64,000 nucleotides of DNA from Aquitalea sp. LB_tupeE (GTDB lineage Bacteria; Pseudomonadota; Gammaproteobacteria; Burkholderiales; Chromobacteriaceae). The stretch's first letter is position 1, and every line of letters begins with the position of its first letter. Shown here in pieces: positions 28,703 to 37,650 of the stretch. The stretch spans positions 113,478-177,477 of the forward strand of contig NZ_JACAXB010000011.1 of assembly GCF_013391415.1 (NCBI RefSeq), read 5' to 3'. The position numbers and the translations under genes were made by a program. The notes beneath the pieces are model-generated. The model saw only the letters and a program-made list of their open reading frames with translations, did not search any database and was not told the origin of the DNA.

Positions 28703-29890
28703 TCAGGCAAACAACCTGAGGGCAGCCACGCTGCCCGGAGCAATACCCCGGTCATCCATGCTGCTGTAAATATGGACCAGTTGGTCGCGAATGCGGGCCA
28801 GCCCCACATCGGACAGCACCCGGCGGTTGTCATCCACCAGCTGGGCATCGAACTCCGCCGCCAGTTGCTTGGCAAACAGCACGGCGCGGTCGAATACATC
28901 CACGCCACCGGCTACGCGCGGCACGTCGAACAGCAGGGTGAGCGCCGGAAAGGATTTGTCCAGCAGGGTATGGAAGGTGAAGGGCATCTGGTCTGCCGCC
29001 ATCAGCGAATACAGGGTATTGCCGGAGTCAGCCAGATAATGGAATGCGCCATCCGGCTCCAGTTGCAGGCCACCGGCCTCGACAAAACTGCGCAGGCGGG
29101 TGCCTTCCACGGCCACCCGTGGCACCACATTGATGCCGATCAATACGTCCACATCGGCACAGAAGCGGTCCAATTCGCGCGCGGCCACCAGCTTTTGCTG
29201 ACGTTGCGGGAAGCTGACTGCGGCATCGTGTTCTTCGGCAAAACGGGAAACCTGCTGGCAAAAGCCGGCCAGTTCCGGTTCGGTAACGGCACCGCTGCGA
29301 TCCACCATCTGCATGCCGATATTGATTTGCTTGTAACGGGTTCCTGGCAGGGCTTCGGCCGGTTTCCACAAGCCCTTTTCGGTGCGACCGATGATGTGGG
29401 TACGTTTGCCGACGTTAAAACGCGGCATGGCGGCCAGTTCGTGCGGCTCGTGGAACACCACCTCGGCGATGAAGTCCAGCGAGGGATCCAGCAAGGCAGC
29501 GACCAGTGCCTGGTGATCGGCCGATTCGAAGCCGCTGTTCTCTTCGTCGTCACGCGCGGGCAAGGGCATGGGTTCGGGCTGCGGCACCGGGCGCTCCACC
29601 GCTGCCGGCATGATCAGGCTGGTATCTTCCGGAATTTCCGGTTCGAACGGCTCGTCATCATATGACGCCGGAACATGCATGCCGTCAGCCAGCACTGGCT
29701 CCATGCGATCGGCACGCACACCGTCACGCACATTGTTTTTAGGGACGTTCAGCAGTACGTCGTCATGAGGGCGCGCAAAAGCCTGGCTGGCCTTCTTGCG
29801 AAAGCGCCACTCTTGAAAAACATTGAATCCGAACACCAGGGCAATCACTGCCACGCCCAATATCAATACACCAATCTGCAATTCGCTCAT
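28703..29890 (-). CDS. zipA: Cell division protein ZipA
   Basis: The 395-residue protein has the ZipA plan. An N-terminal membrane segment (LQIGVLILGVAVIALVFGFN, 4-23) is followed by basic residues (EWRFRKKA), a Pro/Glu-rich flexible linker (about 35-125), and a C-terminal FtsZ-binding domain (about 255-392). The last contains VDVLIGINVVPRVAVEGTRL and MPFTFHTLLDKSFPALTLLF. ZipA tethers FtsZ to the inner membrane. The middle region (130-200) is longer than in E. coli ZipA. Its position directly upstream of ligA is the conserved arrangement in beta- and gammaproteobacteria. Confidence 0.88.
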   Translation of the reverse strand: MSELQIGVLILGVAVIALVFGFNVFQEWRFRKKASQAFARPHDDVLLNVPKNNVRDGVRADRMEPVLADGMHVPASYDDEPFEPEIPEDTSLIMPAAVERPVPQPEPMPLPARDDEENSGFESADHQALVAALLDPSLDFIAEVVFHEPHELAAMPRFNVGKRTHIIGRTEKGLWKPAEALPGTRYKQINIGMQMVDRSGAVTEPELAGFCQQVSRFAEEHDAAVSFPQRQQKLVAARELDRFCADVDVLIGINVVPRVAVEGTRLRSFVEAGGLQLEPDGAFHYLADSGNTLYSLMAADQMPFTFHTLLDKSFPALTLLFDVPRVAGGVDVFDRAVLFAKQLAAEFDAQLVDDNRRVLSDVGLARIRDQLVHIYSSMDDRGIAPGSVAALRLFA

Positions 29891-29986
29891 TAGGCCGTCC
29901 GCGTTAAGGCGAATAATTTGCCAATAGTATAACGAAAGCGGGCCCGTACAGGCTATGTCTGGCGCAAACTTGCAGCGTTTGTGCGC

Positions 29987-30967
29987 TTAACCGCCGGTCA
30001 TCGACATGATACGGATGAGTTTGCCCGGTTTTTCGCGGAATTCGTGGCGCTCGGGTTTCAGTTCGATCGCCTCCCGGATAGCCATTTCCAATTCGGCATC
30101 GCTGATACCGGCCCGCAACAATGGGCGCAGTGCGAAGCGTTCCTCCTGGCCAAGGCACATATAGAGTGTGCCATCTACTGACAGCCGGACCCGATTGCAA
30201 GTTGCACAGAAGTGCTGGGAGATCGGGGTAATCACCCCCAGGGTGAAGGCCCCATCCGCACTGCGCCAATAGCGGGCAGGCCCGCCGCCCAGCTCCTGGT
30301 TTTGCGGTAACAAGGCAAAACGCTGGCGCAGCTGTTCCAGTACAGGTTGCAAATCCAGATAACTGGTGTTGCGACCGGTATCGCCCATCGGCATGGCTTC
30401 GATCAGCCGCAGGATGAAGCCGTGCTCGATACAGAAGCCCACCATGGTTTCAATATCAGCCTCGTTGATGCCCTTCATGGCAACCATATTGATCTTGATG
30501 GGAGAGAGGCCCGCCGCCTTGGCGGCCTGCAGCCCGGCCATCACCTGCGGCAAACTGTCATGGCCGGTGATGCTGTTGACGCATTCGCGGCGCAAGGAAT
30601 CCAGGCTGACATTCACCCGGTGTACACCCGCAGCCTGCAAGGCATGTGCATGACGCGCAAGCTGAGTGGCATTGGTACTGAGCGAGAGGTCCTGCAATCC
30701 GGGCAGCGCAGCCAGGCTGGCCGCCAGCTGCGGCAGGTTGCGCCGCAGCAAGGGTTCGCCGCCGGTCAGGCGGACCCGACGGGTACCCAAACGGACAAAC
30801 GCTGCCACCACGCGGTTGATTTCCTCAAAGGTGAGCCAGTGCTCCGGCTCTTCGAAGTCCTTGAATCCTTTGGGAATGCAATAGCTGCAACGCAAGTCGC
30901 AACGGTCGGTCACCGACAGGCGGAGGTAGTCAATACTGCGGCCAAAACGATCCTGCAGAGTGCTCAT
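29987..30967 (-). CDS. moaA: GTP 3',8-cyclase MoaA (molybdenum cofactor synthesis)
   Basis: Starting at MSTLQDRFGRSIDYLRLS (ATG ending at 30967) the protein has 326 residues, the usual length. The radical-SAM cluster motif is CDLRCSYC, with GGEPLLRRN as the SAM-contact motif. The second cluster is FCATCNRVRLS plus the later Cys in LYMCLGQ, and the C-terminal double glycine ends SMTGG. MoaA converts GTP to 3',8-cyclo-H2GTP, the first step of molybdopterin synthesis. It is divergent from the marR operon with 232 bases between. No other moa gene is adjacent. The ribosome binding site is weak. Confidence 0.96.
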   Translation of the reverse strand: MSTLQDRFGRSIDYLRLSVTDRCDLRCSYCIPKGFKDFEEPEHWLTFEEINRVVAAFVRLGTRRVRLTGGEPLLRRNLPQLAASLAALPGLQDLSLSTNATQLARHAHALQAAGVHRVNVSLDSLRRECVNSITGHDSLPQVMAGLQAAKAAGLSPIKINMVAMKGINEADIETMVGFCIEHGFILRLIEAMPMGDTGRNTSYLDLQPVLEQLRQRFALLPQNQELGGGPARYWRSADGAFTLGVITPISQHFCATCNRVRLSVDGTLYMCLGQEERFALRPLLRAGISDAELEMAIREAIELKPERHEFREKPGKLIRIMSMTGG

Positions 30968-31127
30968 GATGTTGCTACCGGGTGATAGGGTGTTAAACCG
31001 ATTGCACATAAACGGATAGTATTCAGAATAGCGATTTCTTTTCCTTGTCGACAGCCATCAGGAATTATTTTCGTTTAATACAGTCAATTTGCGCCGGGAT
31101 AGTACTGTGGCGTTTTTGTTGCTGCGA

Positions 31128-31178
31128 CGAGAATTATTCTCGAATGGCTTGTTATTTTGTACTAACAAGAACTATACT
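31128..31178 (+). promoter_or_regulatory. marR promoter with MarR-type operator dyads
   Basis: TTGTTA (31149-31154), an 18-base spacer and TATACT (31173-31178) make a sigma-70 promoter. A perfect inverted repeat CTTGTTA-N8-TAACAAG (31148-31169) covers the -35 box and spacer, and a 15-base palindrome CGAGAATTATTCTCG (31128-31142) lies just upstream. This fits autoregulation by the downstream MarR protein and possibly control of the divergent moaA side. Protein binding is inferred. Confidence 0.7.
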
Positions 31179-31199
31179 GATCAAAACAAAGGTTGCCTC

Positions 31200-31667
31200 A
31201 TGCCTCATGTCAACAAGGAGCTGTCCCTGTCTGTCATTCGTGAATTGGCCCGGACTTACCAGGCATTCGAACAATTATCGGCCTTTCATATCCGGCAAAT
31301 GGATCTCACCCCGCCACAATTTGACGTTGTGGCGACCCTGGGGAATACCCCGGGAATGAGTTGCAAGGAACTGTCGGAAAAAACGCTGATTACCAAGGGC
31401 ACGCTGACGGGTGTCATTGACCGCTTGATCGACAAGGGTATCGTCACCCGCTGCACACTGGAGCAGGACCGCCGCAGCGTGATGGTGGCATTGACAGCGC
31501 AAGGCGAGGCTTTGTTCCAGCAGGTTTTTCCGGCTCATCTTGCATTCATGCAGCCTGCATTTGATTTGCTGGAACCTGCCGTCATGTCTGAACTTTGCCA
31601 GCAACTGGCACGTTTGCGTGCAGCCTTCAACCAAGTATTGGAGCAAAAGAAAATTGAAACCGACTGA
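31200..31667 (+). CDS. MarR-family transcriptional regulator
   Basis: From the ATG at 31200 (AAGG seven bases upstream) the product is 155 residues. The winged helix-turn-helix is clear: LTPPQFDVVATLGNTPGMSC, KELSEKTLITKGTLTGVIDR as the recognition region, and the wing with TLEQDRRSVMVALTAQGEAL. It has no obvious conserved Cys pair for OhrR-type thiol sensing. MarR proteins usually repress their own operon and respond to phenolic or redox signals. The cytochrome b561 gene overlaps its end, followed by two YceI genes, so it probably controls that operon through the dyads at 31128-31169. Confidence 0.93.
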   Translation: MPHVNKELSLSVIRELARTYQAFEQLSAFHIRQMDLTPPQFDVVATLGNTPGMSCKELSEKTLITKGTLTGVIDRLIDKGIVTRCTLEQDRRSVMVALTAQGEALFQQVFPAHLAFMQPAFDLLEPAVMSELCQQLARLRAAFNQVLEQKKIETD

Positions 31668-32199
31668 ACGTTATGCGCCGCCAGCCATTTTGCTGCACTG
31701 GCTGATTGCCGGCCTGATCATTGCCACTTTCATCTGGGGACTGGTGGTATCAGACATGCCGCTCTCCCCGGCCAAGTTCAAATATATCGCCTGGCATAAA
31801 TGGGCTGGCATTTCGGTTCTGACCCTGGTTGCAGTGCGACTGGTGGTTCGTTTGCTCAAGCAGCCACCAGCGCTGCCGGCTCATATGGGCAACATGGAAC
31901 GTCTGTTGGCACATGGCGGTCACATCGCCCTCTACCTGCTGATGTTTGCCGTACCGCTAACCGGCTGGCTGATGAGTTCGGCCTATGGCTTCCCGGTGGT
32001 GTTGTTCAAGCTGGTGCAACTGCCGGATCTGGTGGCCCAGAACGAACAACTGGCAGCCACACTGAAAACCGTGCATGAAACCCTGAACTGGATCATGGCG
32101 GCCTGTGTGGTCGGCCATGTACTGGCGGCAGTGAAACATCATGTGGTGGACAAGGACGGCATGCTCTTCCGCATGAGCCTGCGCGGTCCCCGTCAATAA
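31654..32199 (+). CDS. Cytochrome b561 family protein
   Basis: The likely start is a TTG at 31654 (LKPTERYAPPAILLHWLIAG), overlapping the marR stop by 14 bases; no family-like ATG exists upstream. The 181-residue product has four membrane segments and histidines placed as haem b ligands: His in ILLHWLIAG, in IAWHKWAGIS, in VHETLNWIM and in VGHVLAAVKHH. Such diheme b561 proteins move electrons between quinones and periplasmic acceptors. Co-occurrence with YceI lipid/quinone-binding proteins is a recurrent pairing, and here all belong to one marR-led operon. Confidence 0.88.
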   Translation: MKPTERYAPPAILLHWLIAGLIIATFIWGLVVSDMPLSPAKFKYIAWHKWAGISVLTLVAVRLVVRLLKQPPALPAHMGNMERLLAHGGHIALYLLMFAVPLTGWLMSSAYGFPVVLFKLVQLPDLVAQNEQLAATLKTVHETLNWIMAACVVGHVLAAVKHHVVDKDGMLFRMSLRGPRQ

Positions 32200-32219
32200 A
32201 ACTGTTAACTGGAGCAAGA

Positions 32220-32777
32220 ATGCGCATGCATCAACTGAAACTGATGGCAGCAGCCCTGATTGTTGCCGCCCCGCTGACCCAGGCTGCCGCACTGGATGCC
32301 GGCAAGAGCCAGATCAACTTCACCATGAAGCAGCTGAATGTGCCGGTGAATGGCAGCTTCAAGAAATTCAGCGGCAATGTGGTGCTGGACCTGAAAAAGC
32401 CGGAAGCCGGCAAGGCTGACATCACCATAGACACGGCCAGCATCAGCCTGCCCACAGCCGAAGCGGTGGGCGAGGCCAAAAAGGCCGACTGGTTCAATGT
32501 GGCCAAATTCCCGACTGCGCGCTTTGTCAGCAGCAGCATCAAGCCGCTGGGTGGTGGCAAATTGCAAGTAGCAGGCAAGCTGACCATCAAGGGCAATACC
32601 CGTGATGTGACTGCACCGTTCACCGCACGTCAGGAAGGCGGTCTGACCGTGGTGGAAGGCGTACTGCCGGTTTCGCGCCTGGCTTACAAGATTGGTGAGG
32701 GCGACTGGGCCGATACCGGCACAGTGGCTGATGAAGTGCAAATCAAGTTCAAAGTGGCCATTCCGGCCAGCAAATAA
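32220..32777 (+). CDS. YceI family periplasmic protein (copy 1)
   Basis: The 185-residue protein has a signal peptide (LKLMAAALIVAAPLTQAAA, cleavage near 24) and a YceI lipocalin-like beta barrel: LDAGKSQINFTMKQLNVPVN, FNVAKFPTARFVSSSIKP, LTIKGNTRDVTAPF and a C-terminal VQIKFKVAIPASK. YceI proteins bind isoprenoid lipids such as polyprenyl chains or quinones. It follows the cytochrome b561 gene by 20 bases and precedes a second YceI gene by 21 bases. The two copies are clearly diverged, so they may bind different ligands. Confidence 0.92.
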   Translation: MRMHQLKLMAAALIVAAPLTQAAALDAGKSQINFTMKQLNVPVNGSFKKFSGNVVLDLKKPEAGKADITIDTASISLPTAEAVGEAKKADWFNVAKFPTARFVSSSIKPLGGGKLQVAGKLTIKGNTRDVTAPFTARQEGGLTVVEGVLPVSRLAYKIGEGDWADTGTVADEVQIKFKVAIPASK

Positions 32778-32798
32778 ACACTCAGGAGAGTTGAAGTC

Positions 32799-33371
32799 AT
32801 GATGAAGAAAGCCCTGTTCGCTGCCGTGTTTTCCGCCATTGCAGGTGCGGCTGTTGCAGCTCCGGTAAGCTATAGCGTGGATCCGACCCACACCGTAGCC
32901 CAGTACGATGTGCGCCACCTGGGTTTCTCGGTGCAGTCCGGTGTATTCACCAAGACTGCCGGCACCGTGGTGCTGGATACCGAAGCCAAGAAGGGTGCTG
33001 TTGATATCACTATCGACACCAACTCCCTGCAAACCTACCTGGCCGCCCGCGACAACCACCTGAAGAGCAAGGATTTCTTCAATGTGGCCCAGTTCCCCAC
33101 CATCACCTTCAAGTCTACCGACCTGAAATTTGCTGGCGACAAGCTGACTGCTGTTAACGGCAACCTGACCATTCTGGGTGTAACCAAGCCGGTTACCCTG
33201 ACCGTTACCAACTTCGGTGGCGGCAAGAACCCGATGAGCGGCCAGGAAACCTACGGTGCCAACGCGGAAACCACCATCAAGCGTAGCGATTTCGGCATGA
33301 AAACCTTCCTGCCGGCCATTGCTGACGACGTGACCCTGAAAGTAGCCATTGAAGCCGTCAAGGCTCAGTAA
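32799..33371 (+). CDS. YceI family periplasmic protein (copy 2)
   Basis: The 190-residue protein has a signal peptide (KKALFAAVFSAIAGAAVAA) and a complete YceI domain: VSYSVDPTHTVAQYDVRHLG, FFNVAQFPTITFKSTDLKF, LTILGVTKPVTLTVTNF and SDFGMKTFLPAIADDVTL. It is closer to E. coli YceI than copy 1, including DPTH and SDFGM. AGGAG precedes the start. It is the last gene of the marR-b561-yceI-yceI operon, followed at once by a strong bidirectional terminator. Confidence 0.95.
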   Translation: MMKKALFAAVFSAIAGAAVAAPVSYSVDPTHTVAQYDVRHLGFSVQSGVFTKTAGTVVLDTEAKKGAVDITIDTNSLQTYLAARDNHLKSKDFFNVAQFPTITFKSTDLKFAGDKLTAVNGNLTILGVTKPVTLTVTNFGGGKNPMSGQETYGANAETTIKRSDFGMKTFLPAIADDVTLKVAIEAVKAQ

Positions 33372-33390
33372 GCCCTAACAGCTCACACCC

Positions 33391-33422
33391 AAGAAAAAAC
33401 CCGCAACTGCGGGTTTTTTCTT
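33391..33422. terminator. Strong bidirectional terminator
   Basis: Two 14-base arms at 33391-33404 (ending ACCCGC) and 33409-33422 (starting GCGGGT) are perfect complements with a tetraloop AACT. A-rich and T-rich outer ends give a U-run in both directions, so it serves the plus-strand yceI operon and the minus-strand amidase gene. Confidence 0.9.
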
Positions 33423-33437
33423 GTCACAGCCGAATAA

Positions 33438-34907
33438 TCAAACAACATCAGCCGACCTGTGCAACAGCGATGGCAGGAAGCGCTGCACCCACTGGCACTG
33501 CTGGTCATAGGCATGAGCCAATTGCAAGACGGCCATGTCGCCATGCGGTCGCCCGATAATTTGCAAGCCCATGGGCAAACCCTGGCTGCCAAATCCAACC
33601 GGTACATTCATCACCGGCAAGCCGGCCATGGTCGGCCCGATCACCACTTCCATCCAGCGGTGATAGCTACTCATCACGCGCCCGGCAATCATCCGTGGCC
33701 AATGCTGTTCCAGCGCAAACGGGTAGACCTGAGCACTGGGCAATAGCAGGAAATCGTAGTCCTCAAACAAACGCAGCACGGCACGATACCAGTCGCTGCG
33801 GATACGGGATGCACGATAAACATCCAGCGCACTCAATTGCAGCCCGCCTTCTATCTCCCACAGCAGTTCAGGCTTGAGCTGGCAACGGCGCGCCGGGTCC
33901 TGATAATCGGCATACAGGCTGCCTGCCATCAACCAGTGGCGGTGCACTGCCCAGCTTTCCCACAGGCTGGATGGATCAAAATCGATGCTGCAGGCCTCTA
34001 CGGAACAGCCAAGCGCGGTGAAATCGGACAGCACTATCTCACATTGTGACAACACGCCCTGCTCCATCGGCAGATAGCCATTCCAGTCGCCCAGCCAGCC
34101 GAGGCGGCAAGCTCCGAAGTCTTGCTCCAGCGACTGTTCCGGCAATGACGGGGCACAGGCTAACGGAGCTCTTGAGTCCGGCCCCATCTGTGTGCGCAAC
34201 AAAGCCAGCACATCCGGAACCGACCTGCCCATTGGCCCTTCGGTTGCCAGCTGCTGCAAGAAGAGTTCGGGCGATGACCCCAAGGGAACCATCCCCCAGC
34301 TGGGGCGAAAACCGAATACATTGTTGAATGCTGCGGGATTACGCAAGGAACCCATCATGTCGCTGCCATCGGCAACGGGCAGCATGCGCAAGGCCAGGGC
34401 AACCGCAGCGCCACCGCTGCTGCCGCCGGCGCTGCGTGCGGGATCATAGGCATTGCCCGTGGCACCAAAAACAGCATTGTAGGTGTGTGAACCGGCACCG
34501 AATTCAGGCGTATTGGTCTTGCCGATGACAATGGCACCGGCGCTGCGCATGCGTGCCACCATGATGCTGTCCGCCGCAGGAATGTGGTTCTGATACAAGG
34601 GCGAGCCCATGGTGGTGGGAATGCCCTGCGTGGCAGACAAGTCCTTGATGGCCTGCGGCATGCCGTGCATCCAGCCGCGCGACTTGCCGGCATGTAATTC
34701 GGCATCACATTGCGCAGCCTGTTGCAGCAAGCCTTCTTCATCCTGCAAGGACACCAGTGCGTTGACCTGGGGGTTGATCACCGCGATATGGGACAGATAA
34801 GCCTGCATGACCTCGACACAGGAATAGTGCCGCTGATGGATGGCACGCGACAATTGCAGCGCGTCCAGTGCCACGATCGGGTTAAGGGAAGAGGTACTGG
34901 CCAGCAT
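33438..34907 (-). CDS. Amidase signature family hydrolase
   Basis: The 489-residue protein carries the amidase-signature triad: Lys in MPQAIKDLSATQGIPTT (about 87), the cis-Ser in SDMMGSLRNPA and the nucleophilic Ser in the Gly/Ser-rich AGGSSGGAAVALALRM. It hydrolyses an amide bond, but the substrate cannot be read from sequence. Relatives include GatA-like, aryl-acylamide and aliphatic amidases. It is not GatA, since gatB/gatC are absent and the C-terminus differs. An MHS-type transporter gene lies immediately upstream on the same strand (136 bases), so the amide or its acid product may be imported by it. Confidence 0.85.
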   Translation of the reverse strand: MLASTSSLNPIVALDALQLSRAIHQRHYSCVEVMQAYLSHIAVINPQVNALVSLQDEEGLLQQAAQCDAELHAGKSRGWMHGMPQAIKDLSATQGIPTTMGSPLYQNHIPAADSIMVARMRSAGAIVIGKTNTPEFGAGSHTYNAVFGATGNAYDPARSAGGSSGGAAVALALRMLPVADGSDMMGSLRNPAAFNNVFGFRPSWGMVPLGSSPELFLQQLATEGPMGRSVPDVLALLRTQMGPDSRAPLACAPSLPEQSLEQDFGACRLGWLGDWNGYLPMEQGVLSQCEIVLSDFTALGCSVEACSIDFDPSSLWESWAVHRHWLMAGSLYADYQDPARRCQLKPELLWEIEGGLQLSALDVYRASRIRSDWYRAVLRLFEDYDFLLLPSAQVYPFALEQHWPRMIAGRVMSSYHRWMEVVIGPTMAGLPVMNVPVGFGSQGLPMGLQIIGRPHGDMAVLQLAHAYDQQCQWVQRFLPSLLHRSADVV

Positions 34908-35043
34908 GGGAACTCCTGGAAGATAGATACAAATGCAGTTGAAACGCTGAAAGCTGCGACCAAGGGCAGCACATCAAAGCGAATGGCGCACCCCATCATC
35001 GCGGCACAGTACGGTTAGCCGGAGTGGCCTCGCACACGAAGTA

Positions 35044-36360
35044 TCAGGACGGATGCTGACCAGCAGGAATCCCATCTGACCGTGGCTGCATTCCGGCCTC
35101 TTCGCGGGGCAGGTAATAGCAGGCCACCACACCCAAGGCTGTGGAAAACAGCAAATAGTAGACAGGGGCGATTGGTGAACCCGTTGAACCGGACAGCCAG
35201 GTAACGATGAAGGGCGCAAAGCCGCCAAAAATCATTACGGCCAGGTTGTAGCCGATGGAAACCCCGGTGGAGCGCACCTTGACCGGGAATAATTCCGAAA
35301 CCGCCGTGGGTGCCGGGCCAAAACTCAGGCCCAGCAAGGTGCAGAACAGTAACTGCACCAATAACAGGCGCTCTATGCCGGGCGCAGCGGCGAACCAGGC
35401 AAAACCGGGATAGACAGCCAGCAGCAGGCCGACATAGGGCCAGAGCAGCAATGGGCGGCGGCCGATGCGGTCTGACAAGGCACCAGATAGCGGAATCAGC
35501 AATGTCATCCAGGCCACCACCAGCATTTGAATGGAAAACACCTGATCCAGCGGCAAGCCGAACTGGCGATGGACATACGCTGGCATGTTCACCAGCAGTA
35601 CATAGAAGGCAGCAGTGCCGGGGATGGTCAAGCCGATGGTCAGCAGGATATGACGCCGGTTTTGCTGCAAGGCAGCCTGCATGGAAGTAGCTTCATCGCT
35701 GGCATCGGTTTGCGCGGCATCGACGAATGCCTCGGTTTCATCCATGTAGCGGCGTATCCACAAGCCTACCGGCGCAATCAGCAGCCCCACGACAAAAGGC
35801 AGCCGCCAGCCCCAGCTCTCCAGTTGCCCCTGATCCAGATTATGGGTGATCAAGGCCCCCATTCCTGCGCCGCCCAGAATAGCCAGCATCTGACCAACCA
35901 GTTGCCAGGAACCATACAGGCCACGCTGATGCGGTGGGGCTGCTTCTACCAGGAATGCCGTTGCGCTGGCATATTCTCCTCCGGTGGCAAAGCCCTGCAG
36001 CAAACGGGCCAGCACGATGAGCAAGGGAGCTGCCACACCAATGGCAGCATAAGGTGGAGCACAGGCGATCAGCAGGGAAACCAGCGCCATGATGGCCATG
36101 ATCAGCTGCATGGCGGCCTTGCGTCCTTTGCGATCGGCATAAATGCCCAGCAGCACCCCACCGACGGGCCGCATGAAGAAACCGACCCCGAAAGTAGCCG
36201 TTGCCATCAACAGGGAGATGAATTCGTTGCCATCTGCCGGGAAGAACAGTTTGGAAATGATGCTGGTCATGAAGCCATAGACAATGAAGTCGTACCACTC
36301 CAGCGTATTGCCCAGCACTGCAGCAATGATTTGCCGTTTACGGGAAACCGGATTTTCCAC
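35044..36360 (-). CDS. MFS transporter, metabolite:H+ symporter (MHS) family
   Basis: I start this at the GTG ending at 36360 because GGAGG lies seven bases upstream and the resulting 438-residue protein begins like its family (SRKRQIIAAVLGNTLEWYDF). Twelve membrane segments are visible, with the MHS loop GIYADRKGRKAAM between helices 2 and 3, LLQGFATGGEYASATAFLVE in helix 4-5, and SGALSDRIGRRP in the second half. Family members import dicarboxylates, proline/betaine, shikimate or citrate by proton symport. The substrate is unknown; pairing with the downstream amidase suggests an amide or organic acid. Confidence 0.85.
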   Translation of the reverse strand: MENPVSRKRQIIAAVLGNTLEWYDFIVYGFMTSIISKLFFPADGNEFISLLMATATFGVGFFMRPVGGVLLGIYADRKGRKAAMQLIMAIMALVSLLIACAPPYAAIGVAAPLLIVLARLLQGFATGGEYASATAFLVEAAPPHQRGLYGSWQLVGQMLAILGGAGMGALITHNLDQGQLESWGWRLPFVVGLLIAPVGLWIRRYMDETEAFVDAAQTDASDEATSMQAALQQNRRHILLTIGLTIPGTAAFYVLLVNMPAYVHRQFGLPLDQVFSIQMLVVAWMTLLIPLSGALSDRIGRRPLLLWPYVGLLLAVYPGFAWFAAAPGIERLLLVQLLFCTLLGLSFGPAPTAVSELFPVKVRSTGVSIGYNLAVMIFGGFAPFIVTWLSGSTGSPIAPVYYLLFSTALGVVACYYLPREEAGMQPRSDGIPAGQHPS

Positions 36361-36705
36361 CTTGCCACCTCCAGCCAACGGGTTGGACTGCCACTCCGCG
36401 CCGACTGCAGATCGCAGGTCAGCCAGGAGAAATCGGACGAAACAGCCCTGCACGGTAGAGAGGGATCAAACCGTATGCTACTGGCCTATCTGCCAAGCCC
36501 AGAACTGCCATGCGCAAGCGGGCAGACAACAAATCAGGCAGGAATGTTCAGCAAGGGATTGATATTGAAAACAAACAGAAGAGGACATGTCTGGCTGGCA
36601 TGCAGCAAGTCAGGGACGGTGCTCACTGGCAGATGCCGGTAGCAAGAACAGGAAGAATCAGAATGAGCAGGCTCAAACCGAAAGGGTTTGAGCCTTGGGT
36701 AGCAA
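36361..36705. other. Intergenic stretch without a recognised gene
   Basis: About 345 bases separate the transporter start from the GTPase stop. The right end holds the GTPase terminator (36669-36695) and the left end the transporter's ribosome binding site (36368-36372). I find no family-like open frame, RNA gene or clear promoter in between. Confidence 0.5.
36669..36695 (-). terminator. Terminator after the RbgA/YlqF-like gene
   Basis: A perfect 11-bp stem (AGGCTCAAACC/GGTTTGAGCCT) with a five-base loop lies 11 bases after the GTPase stop. The T-run on the minus strand is poor, but the stem is strong. Confidence 0.7.
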
Positions 36706-37647
36706 TCAGCTGTTACGCGATGCGTGCTTGCGCTTTTCCTTTTCGCTCATCATGGCTTCGCGCGCCGCGGCTTTCTGGGCGGCCAGTTCCTTGGCGCGTT
36801 TTTCCCACACCACCCATTCTTGCGGACGCTCTAGCGTGATGCGGCCGGTATTGCCATCGCGAAAATCGGTCAGCACGATTTCGGCCGCTTTCTGGATATT
36901 GACGCGACCACCACCCAGCATGGCTCCACGCTTGCGACCTATCATTTCCAGCACCTGCCAGTCTTGCAGGCCGTCAACATCATCCAGCTTGTAGCGGGCG
37001 GTCAGTTCAGGGACATAGTGTTGCAGCAGGTATTTGAGCAGCTCCAGCGACACTTCTTCCTCGTCCATGGCATTGCGGCCAACAGCACCGCTAGCGGCCA
37101 GATTGTAGCCACCCTCTTCCACTTCGATCTTGGGCCACAGCATGCCGGGCGTGTCGTACAGCTCGACATCATCGGCCAGGATAATGCGCTGCTCATTCTT
37201 GGTGACGCCAGGCATATTGCCGGTCTTGGCGATCTTGCGGCTGCTCATGCTGTTGATCAGCGTGGACTTGCCGACATTGGGAATACCGCAAATCAGTACA
37301 CGCAGCGGCTTGTCCAGCCCGCCACGATTGGGGGCCAGCTCACGACAGGCGGCCACCAGCTTTTGCGACGGCGCACGCTCGCCGGCATCCAGGCCAATGG
37401 CCTGGGTCTGCTTTTTGGCGCGATACCATTCCAGCCACTGGCTGGTGATGGCGGGGTCGGCCAGGTCTTGCTTGTTGAGGATCATCAGGCGCGGCTTGCC
37501 CTTGGCCATGCGCGCCAGCATCGGATTGGCGCTGGACGCCGGCAAGCGCGCATCCAGCATTTCGATGACCACATCGATTTCTTTCAGGCGCTCCATCACA
37601 TCTTTGCGCGCCTTGTTCATGTGGCCGGGAAACCATTGAATTGCCAT
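36706..37647 (-). CDS. YlqF/RbgA-family circularly permuted ribosome-assembly GTPase
   Basis: The 313-residue protein starts with IQWFPGHMNKARKDVMERL, the RbgA/YlqF start. G motifs are in permuted order: G4 ILNKQDLAD (about 57-65), G1 GIPNVGKSTLINSM (about 120), G2-region GNMPGVTKNEQ and G3 YDTPGMLWPKIE. The C-terminal part (about 225-313) includes IGRKRGAMLGGGRVNIQKAA and a basic tail. In Bacillus RbgA acts in late 50S assembly; the role in betaproteobacteria is less studied. It follows the DUF3820 gene by three bases, so the two form an operon. Confidence 0.92.
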   Translation of the reverse strand: MAIQWFPGHMNKARKDVMERLKEIDVVIEMLDARLPASSANPMLARMAKGKPRLMILNKQDLADPAITSQWLEWYRAKKQTQAIGLDAGERAPSQKLVAACRELAPNRGGLDKPLRVLICGIPNVGKSTLINSMSSRKIAKTGNMPGVTKNEQRIILADDVELYDTPGMLWPKIEVEEGGYNLAASGAVGRNAMDEEEVSLELLKYLLQHYVPELTARYKLDDVDGLQDWQVLEMIGRKRGAMLGGGRVNIQKAAEIVLTDFRDGNTGRITLERPQEWVVWEKRAKELAAQKAAAREAMMSEKEKRKHASRNS

Positions 37648-37650
37648 GCT

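Noticed and set aside
30968..31199. Molybdenum-cofactor riboswitch before moaA
   Set aside because: The 5' region of moaA is short and shows no conserved multi-stem structure or terminator/sequestration hairpin.
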